Source: Asterella californica
Taxonomy: Eukaryota > Streptophyta > Marchantiopsida > Marchantiales > Aytoniaceae
NCBI GenBank assembly: GCA_036924285.1
Contig: JAYKYS010000017.1
Span: 2,709,501-2,773,500, forward strand
Reading direction: 5' to 3'
Length of the DNA: 64,000 nt
The notes beneath the pieces are model-generated. The model did not search any database, had not been told where the DNA came from, and saw nothing but the letters and a program-made list of their open reading frames with translations. This document shows, piece by piece, positions 1-9,300 of the stretch (positions are counted from its first letter, which is position 1; each line of letters opens with the position of its first letter). The position numbers and the translations under genes were made by a program.

Positions 1-585
1 ACTCGAATCCAATGATATTGTCCACTCACATCCTGAAGAACCATTTGAACAAGCTGATGCAAATAAGATCTGACGTAAGTTGCAATACCTCCAAAACCAC
101 GTCCTTTATGTTGCTTGCGCTTGTTCCAAGTAGAGCCGATTAAAGTAAAACCATCCAACTCATGTACATTGTTTTCTTCATGTTTCCATGTCTCCACCAA
201 GTTGATGATATCAGCCTTGTACCAAATTGGTAAAGCGCTTGTGTACTTTGACTTAGTAAGCCCATGAATGTTCCACATCATAACTCTAAGGGTCGAAAAT
301 TGCTATTTGGAAGCATCTCGTCTCTTTTGTGTAACAACAGCACGTCCATCTCTTAAGAAAGCAATGAACCCTCCTTGTTGAGCCTCTTTTACCTTCACAA
401 GCTCCTTCCGCTTGGCTTCAGCTTGTAGCGGTGTGAGATCAGGATCCAACCAGATCTGTCTCCCCTTCAAGACAGCTTTGTTAGCCATCGCTGTATCTCG
501 TTGTGCCTGATCTGCAAACTTAGCCAATATTGCTCGAGGAGAGCTAGTGCGGTGCTGAGCGATGATATGTCGAAGAGAGATTGAA
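1..585 (-). mobile_element. LINE-A fragment, ORF1/ORF2 junction (copy A-0)
   Basis: Minus-strand piece of LINE-A. Positions 1-281 encode the first ~93 residues of ORF2 (start ATGATGTGG at 281, endonuclease N-terminus with WNIHGL). Positions 303-535 encode the C-terminal part of ORF1, ending in the TAG at 303-305. The 24 nt from TAG to the ORF2 start keep one frame. Beyond 536 the ORF1 frame runs into an unrelated scrap of ORF2 3' sequence (537-585), so the copy is chimeric and truncated. The same chimera recurs at 10938-11515, which shows a local duplication. Confidence 0.85.
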
Positions 586-605
586 AAATGTGCTCGGAGT
601 GATAT

Positions 606-962
606 GAAAGCAAAGGCAGAAATGATATGAAAGGCATTTTCTAATCTTTGGAGCAATCTACAGTTTGAAATTTTTGGACGATACATCTCGTTTTTCTCAT
701 TTTAGTCAAAACACATATCTCTACGTCTGGAACAAGCACAGTAGACTATCTCCTTGCCTCAGCTATTGATAGCTCTTCTATTTCCATGTTTGAAGTATTG
801 GACCTCCAACCTGAATTAGATCATACTCCTTTGTTGTTCTCACTACTCTCGTCTAGCTTTTCTTTATCTTACAAGCCAAACGGATTTATTGTTTGCACCA
901 ATACCTCAAAGCTCCGTCTTGACACCACAAAAGACATTTGTACTTTGCTGCTTGATATCTAT
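606..962 (+). mobile_element. LINE-B fragment, end of endonuclease domain
   Basis: Plus-strand LINE-B, the diverged relative of LINE-A, covering the end of the endonuclease domain (a stretch reading FEVLDLQPELDHTPLLF, where LINE-A has SDHTPLLF) and the following linker. The frame is broken. It stops at 962, where the LINE-A copy 963-5834 is inserted, and resumes at 5835. A paralogous copy without that insertion lies at 11530-11959. A 10-bp deletion just before the insertion point separates the two paralogues. Confidence 0.8.
958..962. repeat. Target-site duplication TCTAT (left copy)
   Basis: TCTAT at 958-962 and again at 5835-5839 flank the LINE-A copy 963-5834. The uninterrupted LINE-B paralogue has a single TCTAT at 11895-11899. 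A short duplication of this kind is expected from target-primed reverse transcription. Confidence 0.75.
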
Positions 963-995
963 GAATGAATGAATGAATGAATATCAAGCCCGGAA

Positions 996-1008
996 GACCC
1001 AAAGAGTC
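996..1008 (-). other. Conserved hairpin in LINE-A 3' UTR
   Basis: Read in sense, the sequence just upstream of the tail is GACTC-TTT-GGGTC, which can form a 5-bp stem (one G-U pair) with a 3-nt loop in RNA. It sits about 15 nt before the (TTCA)n tail and is kept in nearly all LINE-A 3' ends and in some LINE-B ends. A role in template recognition by the reverse transcriptase is inference. Confidence 0.45.
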
Positions 1009-1072
1009 AAAAGGCAGAAAAAAATACAATACAAAGTCAACATGTGAGCCTAAGAAACCCTAGGAGATCGTA

Positions 1073-4000
1073 TCAATGCAAAAGAGCATTGGTACGATAA
1101 GAAACTATATCTCTAATATAAAGCCCTAGTGGGAGAGTTGACATCTGTAAAAGTGTATAGAAATCACTAGCAACTATCTTATGTCTACATCTAATCTCAT
1201 CATACAAGGGACATACAATGAATACATGATCCTCATCCTCTATCTGATCTAAATCACAAAGTCTACAAAGCCGTTCACTCCTAACAATGTTTAACCAACG
1301 TCCTTCCTCAATGCCAAGTCTATGAGAGCTAGTGCGATGCTGAGCGATGATATGTCGAAGAGAGATTGAAATAGGTGCCCGAAGGTACTCTTGTTCACAA
1401 TACACCAACATGGGGTTGACATGCTGCTGATAGTAAGCCATCTTGGTCTTGGGTTGAGACCATATAGCATGTAAAAACCTTTTCTGAATCAACTCCCGAA
1501 GAGCAATAGGTGGAAGGTCAAAATCACGCTAAAAAATGTTCCATCTTCCACACCAAGCCACCACATCAGCATACCAACCAAATGAGAATGTAGCTCTTAG
1601 AGCTTGACAAGGTAATCTCGTCTCTCCAAGAGATCTCACTCTTGAGACATAAATGATAGTCAAGTAAAGAGCTTCTGCTTCCACGGATAAGCAACCAGAT
1701 TCAGCAAGGAGCATAGCATATGGTGTTTGGCATCTTACACCAAGCTCCACTTGTAAGAACACTTTTTGAACCTTCTCGATACGTTCCCAAGCTCCTTTCC
1801 TTGCACCAGGCCCCCACACTTGAACACCATAAAGTATCACAGGCAAAACCAAACTCCTGAAGAGAAACTTTCTCAAATCCCATGCTAAGAGATGAGCACG
1901 TCGACAACGATTCAAAACAGAGTACAAAGCTTTGTAACCAGCTTCAACTCTCTTATGAATGCACAAAGCCCAACTGTAGTTATGAGAGAAGTCAATGCCC
2001 AAGTACTTGTAACTCTCCACTTGTTGTAAAACTTGGCCCTTGTAGAAGAAAGAATGGCGCACTTTTGAACCCACCACCATCACCTTGGACTTCGAAAGGT
2101 TCACTTCCATCTGCATGTTGTTGCAAAAGACCTCAAGAGCATCCAAATGTCGTTGTAAACTCAAAGGATCACGTGATAGAAGGATGATATCATCAGCATA
2201 AATCAATGCTTGAATGATATAGATTCCCAACTTCACACCTTCTCCTCCAAATTCAGCAAGACATTTCTCCACGTCATCGATGAAGATACCAAATAGAGTA
2301 GGGGAGAGAGGACAACCTTGAATGACTCTAATAGTGCTAAAGATCTCCTTTGATTGTGTCGAGGTAAGCTTCACATAAACTCGTTCATAGAGTTTAGAAA
2401 CCGCTGCCATCATGTCTTTAGGAACACCAATGGCAACAAGTCTGTCCCATAAGAGCTTCCTAGGCACCCTATCAAAAGCTTTTGTGTAGTCGATAAAAGC
2501 AGCATAGAGAGCTTTACCATTTCCTTTTGACTTCTCCCAAGCAACACGAAGACAAAGAATATGATCAATGGTGCTAACGGTAGGACGAAAACCTGCTTGT
2601 GAACGAGCTCTCACATTGGATTCTTCTGTCCAAACATTGAGTTTTCTCTCTAGCAAGCTCCCATACAACTTGGCAAAGATGTTGCCCACCATGATAGTTC
2701 TATAGTTGGTAACATCATCCTTCTTGCCCGACTTGTGGATGGGAATCACTTTGCGCATGAACCAACTCTTAGGGAAACCATGTACAACAGCATCGTTCAG
2801 AAGCTTGGTAAGTATAGGAATGAGAGAATCACCTCCCCATTGTAGTAGCTCTGCAGAAAGTCCTTCTAGATCTTCAGATTTTCCACTTGCAAGCCTACTG
2901 AGCTGATGTCGTACTTCGTCTATTGAAAAGGTCTGCGGTAGTCCTTCACTTTGTGGCATACATGGTGCATGTGGAGAGAAGTATAGTTGCTCAACGTAGG
3001 ACATCAAAGCTGAAGGATCAAGACTTGGTGAACTTGGACGAGATGCTAAACGTCTCCAAAAAGCTTTGGGATCCTTCTGAAAATCAAAAGCAAGTTCCAA
3101 GCCTTTCTTTCTCAAGAAAGCTCTCTTCTTACGTTTGATCAACTGTTTGTACAAGGTTGTTGCTTCCAAGTCACAAGCCTTGTCTAGAGCCTTTAACCGA
3201 GCAAGTTTGCACTCTTCATCAAACCAGCCATTGCAAGGGTTACCTTTGAGCTTTCTGCTTGAGTGTTGAGAGAAAAACCGAGTTGCAATTTTCTTCAAGA
3301 CATCCGTCAATTGTGTATCTCGTTGGTCAAGATTGTGGCTCCACTGTGTAATAGATATCAAATTCTCTAGAGCAGTTTGATAAAGATGTCTTTTCCGGTG
3401 ATCAAGACGAAGTCTAGAGGTAGTGTTGCTCCCATCAAAACCTTTCAACTTGTAAGGTGCAAATGAGGTAGACAAGGATAGTGAGAACAGTAGAGGAGTG
3501 TGATCAGATTCAAGTTGTAGATCCAAAACTTCAAATGCTGAAATGAGTGAACTATCAAGAGATGAGGAGAGGAGGTAGTCTACTATGCTTGATCCAGAGG
3601 TAGAGACGTATGTTTTCATGTTAGAGCTAGGAAAACGGGATGTACCGTTTAGAATTTTCAAACTACAGATTGCTCCAAAAGTCAAGAAGTGTTCTTTCAT
3701 GTCATTGGTGGATGTATCTAAGGAGGCACGGGACCATGTAGGATCATCATCTTCTTCAAGAATAGGAGAGTGGTCAAGAGCATAGAATTGTGTGAACTGG
3801 CAAGTGTGAACTCTAGCATTGAAATCTCCCACCACAAAGACCTTGCCCTTCTCTTGATATCTCAAAACATCAATAGAAAGACGATGGAAAGGTTGGCTCG
3901 TGCTACATGCTCTAGTCTGATAGATAGACATGTTCAAAGGTGCGAAATAGCAGATTGCGATATAACATGCAGATCTACTTTCTCCACCAACTCGAATCCA

Positions 4001-4270
4001 ATGATATTGTCCACCCACATCCTGAAGAACCACTTCAACAAGCTGATGCAAATAAGATATGACGTAAGTTGCAATACCTCCAAAACCACGTCCCTTATGT
4101 TGCTTGCGCTTGTTCCAAGTAGAGCCGATCAAAGTAAAACCATCCAACTCATGTACATTGTTTCCTTCATGTTCCCATGTCTCCACCAAGTTGATGATAT
4201 CAGCCTTGTACCAAATTGGTAAAGCGCTTGTGTACTTTGACTTAGTAAGCCCATGAATGTTCCACATCAT
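1073..4270 (-). pseudogene. LINE-A ORF2: endonuclease-reverse transcriptase, one nonsense codon
   Basis: 1065 codons from ATGATGTGG to TGA. The APE-type endonuclease occupies about residues 1-265: WNIHGL near the start, VETW at 29-32 (catalytic-type Glu30), GDFNAR at 148-153, a Ser/Asp-Tyr motif at 228-232, SDHTPL at 255-260. The reverse transcriptase covers about 480-780: AGFRP near 559, FIDYTKAFD at 592-600, QGCPLSP at 651-657, YADD at 691-694. A C-terminal knuckle C1002-x2-C1005-x9-H1015-x4-C1020 follows. I see no RNase H domain. The only lesion is TAG at codon 914 (1529-1531), replacing Glu (GAG). The same TAG occurs in the copies at 6815, 12522 and 52448. The product would nick target DNA and reverse-transcribe the element RNA at that site. 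The ATG is used because the upstream codons up to the ORF1 stop contain no other start. Confidence 0.93.
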
Positions 4271-4294
4271 AACTCTAAGGGTCGAAACTTGCTA
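4271..4294 (-). promoter_or_regulatory. In-frame UAG linking ORF1 and ORF2, possible readthrough site
   Basis: ORF1 ends AAA TAG; the next seven codons are open and lead in the same frame to the ORF2 ATG at 4270. In this copy the context is UAG CAA GUU. In copies near 303, 9579, 11230, 27248, 35004 and 37169 it is UAG CAA UUU, and near 55331 UAG CAA CUU. The plant tobamovirus readthrough context is UAG CAR YYA, so five of six downstream bases agree in most copies. LINE-B has CAG at this codon (22969-22971). Either readthrough or termination-reinitiation could express ORF2. Confidence 0.55.
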
Positions 4295-5041
4295 TTTGGA
4301 AGCATCTCGTCTCTTTTGTGTAACAACAGCACGTCCATCTCTTAAGAAAGCAATGAACCCTCCTTGTTGAGCCTCTTTTACCTTCACAAGCTCCTTCCGC
4401 TTGGCTTCAGCTTGTAGCGGTGTGAGATCAGGATCCAACCAGATCTGTCTCTCCTTCAAGACAGCTTTGTTAGCCATCGCTGTATCTCGTTGTGCCTGAT
4501 CTGCAAACTTAGCCAATATTGCTCGAGATTGTGAGCCTTTTTGCCCTATGCGGTAAGCTTGAACTAGGACAGGCTTGTGAACATGTAACGTGTCAGCAAA
4601 AAAAGTGGTAGCTACTTCTTTGGTCTCTTCCTTCTCTAGCTCAGGTAAACCGGATATTCTCACATTTTTCACCCTTGAGAGTTGGTTCAACTTTTCATTC
4701 TCTTGCTCTTGAAAAAGAGAGACTTGAGCCGCCTTGGTAGCTTCAGCATAAGATTTCATCTTCATCTCCAACTTCTCCACTACTTCTTTGAAATTATCAT
4801 TTACCACCGCAGATTTCTCCTCAGCAGAAACAGCAGATGCTAAGAGTGTAGAGGAAATCTCTTTGGTAGTTGTAGCAACAACGGTTTGCATGTTCTTCAA
4901 AGCATGAACATCGCACACAACAGAAACAAGCTCACTCTTATGTGCTATGAGCTCTCGATGCAGATCTGCTACTTCAACCGATACTTCTTCCACCGCTGTC
5001 AACACCTTATGAAGGAGTTGTTTAATCTCGTCCATCATCAC
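4292..5041 (-). CDS. LINE-A ORF1: coiled-coil RNA-binding protein, L1 ORF1-like
   Basis: 249 codons, no internal stop. Residues 1-115 are rich in Glu, Lys, Val and Ala and look helical and coiled-coil. An RRM-like segment begins at NVRISGLPE (127-135) and runs to about 195. A C-terminal domain follows with WLDPDLTPLQAEAKRKEL (201-218) and FLRDGRAVV (232-240). The arrangement and the DLTP...KRKEL pattern resemble the ORF1 protein of animal L1 (Transposase_22 family), which coats element RNA as a trimer. It lacks the CCHC knuckles often seen in flowering-plant LINE ORF1. Start: three ATGs occur in a row or nearly so; the first is taken. Upstream lies the monomer array; downstream is ORF2 in the same frame. 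Confidence 0.88.
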   Translation of the reverse strand: MMMDEIKQLLHKVLTAVEEVSVEVADLHRELIAHKSELVSVVCDVHALKNMQTVVATTTKEISSTLLASAVSAEEKSAVVNDNFKEVVEKLEMKMKSYAEATKAAQVSLFQEQENEKLNQLSRVKNVRISGLPELEKEETKEVATTFFADTLHVHKPVLVQAYRIGQKGSQSRAILAKFADQAQRDTAMANKAVLKERQIWLDPDLTPLQAEAKRKELVKVKEAQQGGFIAFLRDGRAVVTQKRRDASK

Positions 5042-5092
5042 CGAAGAACTAGTTTCACAAATCAGCGAGCTAAGAGCACACCTAAAAACCTC

Positions 5093-5808
5093 AATTCTCC
5101 TCAGATCGCAACAAGATTTGTCTCAATGGAAGCGTCTCGCCGAGACCTTTCCAATGGTACCAAGCTTGCTCAAAACCAACAACCACAGCTCCTTCGACGA
5201 TCGATTTTGTCCACGGGTGTCAACTCCTCTCTCCAACAGGTCCGCGAAATAGAAACACACCTCAACGCCTCAATTCTCCTCAGATCGCAACAAGATTTGT
5301 CTCAATGGAAGCGTCTCGCCGAGACCTTTCCAATGGTACCAAGCTTACTCAAAACTAACAACCACAACTCCTTCGACGATCGATTTTGTCCACGGGTGTC
5401 AACTCCTCTCTCCAACAGGTCCGCGAAATAGAAACACACCTCAACGCCTCAATTCTCCTCAGATCGCAACAAGATTTGTCTCAATGGAAGCGTCTCGCCG
5501 AGACCTTTCCAATGGTACCAAGCTTGCTCAAAACAAACAACCACAGCTCCTTCGACGATCGATTTTGTCCACGGGTGTCAACTCCTCTCTCCAACAGGTC
5601 CGCGAAATAGAAACACACCTCAACGCCTCAATTCTCCTCAGATCGCAACAAGATTTGTCTCAATGGAAGCGTCTCGCCGAGACCTTTCCAATGGTACCAA
5701 GCTTGCTCAAAACTAACAACCACAGCTCCTTCGACGATCGATTTTGTCCACGGGTGTCAACTCCTCTCTCCAACAGGTCCGCGAAATAGAAACACACCTC
5801 AACGCCTC
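5093..5808 (-). repeat. Four 179-bp 5' monomers of LINE-A copy A-1
   Basis: Boundaries marked by AATTCTCC at 5093, 5272, 5451 and 5630, with a final partial at 5809, give four exact 179-bp units that differ at only a few bases. They lie directly upstream (in sense) of ORF1, are not translated in a common frame (179 is not a multiple of 3), and recur upstream of ORF1 in every LINE-A copy that reaches the 5' end. By position they are probably promoter units like rodent L1 monomers; no TATA box is evident. Each carries a TCTCG-C-CGAGA palindrome. Confidence 0.9.
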
Positions 5809-5834
5809 AATTCCCTCTTTCGCCTCGATTCGCC

Positions 5835-5899
5835 TCTATCACAAAGTGGAGCAATGATCTTGATCACCATGATGCACAATTGACTGATATCTTGAAGAA
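5835..5899 (+). mobile_element. LINE-B fragment continuing 606-962
   Basis: Right-hand continuation of the LINE-B copy split by A-1. It begins with the second TCTAT and ends in TTGAAGAA at 5899, where another LINE-A tail (copy A-2a) starts. The paralogue at 11530-11959 ends at the same base, so this second insertion preceded the local duplication. Confidence 0.8.
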
Positions 5900-6266
5900 T
5901 GAATGAATGAATGAATGAATATCAAACCCGGAAGACCCAAAAAGTCAAAAGGCAGAAAAAAATACAATACAAAGTCAACATGTGAGCCTAGGAAACCCTA
6001 GGAGATCGTATCAATGCAAAGCCCAACTGTAGTTATGAGAGAAGTCAATGCCCAAGTACTTGTAACTCTCCACTTGTTGTAAAACTTGGCCCTTGTAGAG
6101 AAAAGAATGGCGGACTTTTGAACCCACCACCATCACCTTGGACTTCGAAAGGTTCACTTCCATCTGCATGTTGTTGCAAAAGACCTCAAGAGCATCCAAA
6201 TGTCATTGTAAACTCAAAGGATCACGTGATAGAAGGATGATATCATCAGCATAAATCAATGCTTGA
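5900..6266 (-). mobile_element. LINE-A fragment A-2a, internally deleted
   Basis: LINE-A 3' end: (TTCA)n tail at 5900-5920, 3' UTR, then a deletion that joins the ORF2 terminus (about 6018) directly to the post-YADD segment (6018-6266). The deletion junction falls within ATGCA.AAG repeats. The piece is cut at 6266 by the tail of copy A-2, at the ORF2 sequence GCTTGAATGA. Confidence 0.8.
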
Positions 6267-6360
6267 ATGAATGAATGAATATCAAGCCCGGAAGACCCAA
6301 AGAGTCAAAAGGCAGAAAAAAATACAATACAAAGTCAACATGTGAGCCTAGGAGATCGTA

Positions 6361-9300
6361 TCAATGCAAAGAGCATTGGTACGACAAGAAACTATATCTC
6401 TAATATAAAGCCCTAGTGGGAGAGCTGACATCTGTAAAAGTGTATAGAAATCACTAGCAACTATCTTATGTCTACATCTAATCTCATCATACAAGGGACA
6501 TACAATGAATACATGATCCTCATCCTCTATCTGATCTAAATCACAAAGTCTACAAAGCCGTTCACTCCTAACAATGTTTAGCCAACGTCCTTCCTCAATG
6601 CCAAGTCTATGAGAGCTAGTTGATGCTGAGCGATGATATGTCGAAGAGAGATTGAAATAGGTGCCCGAAGGTACTCTTGTTCACAATACACCAACATGGG
6701 GTTGACATGCTGCTGATAGTAAGCCATCTTGGTCTTGGGTTGAGACCATATAGCATGTAAAAACCTTTTCTGAATCAACTCCCGAAGAGCAATAGGTGGA
6801 AGGTCAAAATCACGCTAAAAAATGTTCCATCTTCCACACCAAGCCACCACATCAGCATACCAACCAAATGAGAATGTAGCTCTTAGAGCTTGATAAGGTA
6901 ATCTCGTCTCTCCAAGAGATCTCACTCTTGAGACATAAATGATAGTCAAGTAAAGAGCTTCTGCTTCCACGGATAAGCAACCAGATTCAGCAAGGAGCAT
7001 AGCATATGGTGTTTGGCATCTTACACCAAGCTCCACTTGTAAGAACACTTTTTGAACCTTCTCGATACGTTCCCAAGCTCCTTTCCTTGCACCAGGCCCC
7101 CACACTTGAACACCATAAAGTATCACAGGCAAAACCAAACTCCTGAAGAGAAACTTTCTCAAATCCCATGCTAAGAGATGAGCACGTCGACAACGATTCA
7201 AAACAGAGTACAAAGCTTTGTAACCAGCTTCAACTCTCTTATGAATGCACAAAGCCCAACTGTAGTTATGAGAGAAGTCAATGCCCAAGTACTTGTAACT
7301 CTCCACTTGTTGTAAAACTTGGCCTTTGTAGAGAAAAGAATGGCGCACTTTTGAACCCACCACCATCACCTTGGACTTCGAAAGGTTCACTTCCATCTGC
7401 ATGTTGTTGCAAAAGACCTCAAGAGCATCCAAATGTCGTTGTAAACTCAAAAGATCACGTGATAGAAGGATGATATCATCAGCATAAATCAATGCTTGAA
7501 TGATATAGATTCCCAACTTCACACCTTCTCCTCCAAATTCAGCAAGACATTTCTCCACGTCATCGATGAAGATACCAAATAGAGTAGGGGAGAGAGGACA
7601 ACCTTGAATGACTCCAATAGTGCTAAAGATCTCCTTTGATTGTGTCGACGTAAGCTTCACATAAACTCGTTCATAGAGTTTAGAAACCGCTACCATCATG
7701 TCTTTAGGAACACCAATGGCAACAAGTCTGTCCCATAAGAGCTTCCTAGGCACCCTATCAAAAGCTTTTGTGTAGTCGATAAAAGCAGCATAGAGAGCTT
7801 TACCATTTCCTTTTGACTTCTCCCAAGCAACACGAAGACAAAGAATATGATCAATGGTGCTAAAGATAGGACGAAAACCTGCTTGTGAACGAGCTCTCAC
7901 ACTGGATCCTTCTGCCCAAACACTGAGTTTTCTCTCTAGCAAGCTCCCATACAACTTGGCAAAGATGTTGCCCACCATGATAGTTCTATAGTTGGTAACA
8001 TCATCCTTCTTGCCCGACTTGTGGATGGGAATCACTTTGCGCATGAACCAACTCTTAGGGAAACCATGTACAGCAGCATCATTGAGAAGCTTGGTAAGTA
8101 TAGGAATGAGAGAATCACCTCCCCATTGTAGTAGCTCTGCAGAAAGTCCTTCTAGATCCTCAGATTTTCCACTTGCAAGCCTACTGAGCTGATGTCGTAC
8201 TTCGTCCATTGAAAAGGTCTGCGGTAGTCCTTCACTTTGTGGCATACATGGTGCATGTGGAGAGAAGTATAGTTGCTCAACGTAGGACATCAAAGCTGAA
8301 GGATCAAGACTTGGTGAACTTGGACGAGATGCTAAACGTCTCCAAAAAGCTTTGGGATCCTTCTGAAAATCAAAAGCAAGTTCCAAGTCTTTCTTTCTCA
8401 AGAAAGCTCTCTTCTTACGTTTGATCAACTGTTTGTACAAGGTTGTTGCTTCCAAGTCACAAGCCTTGTCTAGAGCCTTTAATCGAGCAAGCTTGCACTC
8501 TTCATCAAACCAGCCATTGCAAGGGTTATCTTTGAGCTTTCTGCTTGAGTGTTGAGAGAAAATCCGAGTTGTAGTTTTCTTCAAGACATCCGTCAATTGT
8601 GTATCTCGTTGGTCAAGATTGTGGCTCCACTGTGTAATAGATATCAAATTCTCTAGAGCAGTTTGATAAAGATGTCTTTTCCGGTGATCAAGACGAAGTC
8701 TAGAGGTAGTGTTGCTCCCATCAAAACCTTTCAATTTGTAAGGTGCAAATGAGGTAGACAAGGATAGTGAGAACAGTAGAGGAGTGTGATCAGATTCAAG
8801 TTGTAGATCCAAAACTTCAAAATGCTGAAATGAGTGAACTATCAAGAGATGAGGAGAGGACGTAGTCTACTATGCTTGATCCAGAGGTAGAGACATATGT
8901 TTTCATGTTAGAGCTAGGAAAACGGGATGTACCGTTCAGAATTTTCAAACTACATATTGCTCCAAAAGTCAAGAAGTGTTCTTTCATGTCATTGGTGGAT
9001 GTATCTAAGGAGACACGGGACCATGTAGGATCATCATCTTCTTCAAGAATAGGAGAGTGGTCAAGAGCATAGAATTGTGTGAATTGGCAAGTGTGAACTC
9101 TATCATTGAAATCTCCCACCATAAAGACCTTGCCCTTCTCTTGATATCTCAAAACATCAATAGAAAGACGATGGAAAGGTTGGCTCGTGCTACATGCTCT
9201 AGTCTGATAGATAGACATGTTCAAAGGTGCAAAATAGCAGATTGCGATATAACATGCAGATCTACTTTCTCCACCAACTCGAATCCAATGATATTGTCCA

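Larger units (their letters stand above)
963..5834 (-). mobile_element. LINE-A copy A-1, near full length (4872 bp)
   Basis: The most complete LINE-A in the window. In sense order from 5834 downwards: a ~22-nt unique 5' end, four 179-bp monomers (5808-5093), a short leader, ORF1 (5041-4292), a 21-nt linker, ORF2 (4270-1073), and a 3' UTR ending in (TTCA)n at 963-982. It is inserted in a LINE-B copy with a 5-bp target-site duplication TCTAT, and an empty paralogous site exists at 11895. ORF1 is open. ORF2 is open except for one nonsense codon. There is no poly(A) tail. Elements with two ORFs, an APE endonuclease and simple-repeat tails are known among several non-LTR clades; I do not assign a clade. 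Confidence 0.93.

Noticed and set aside
303..686. A 127-aa frame starting MYRPKISN as a gene
   Set aside because: It is a chimera of LINE-A ORF1 C-terminus, an ORF2 scrap and antisense LINE-B; the identical chimera at 11230-11613 comes from duplication.
1882..2187. Recurrent ~101-aa and ~68-aa open frames antisense or out of frame to LINE-A ORF2, seen in nearly every copy
   Set aside because: They recur only because the LINE recurs; they have no start context, domain or conservation pattern of their own and overlap the RT core in other frames.
1073..4270. Bacterial or group II intron reverse transcriptase
   Set aside because: The protein has an APE-type endonuclease and a C-terminal CCHC knuckle and sits in a two-ORF LINE with target-site duplications.
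5386..5789. Overlapping 74-181-aa frames across the monomer arrays
   Set aside because: The 179-bp period is not a multiple of three, so each unit shifts frame; these frames are by-products of the repeat and lie antisense to the LINE.
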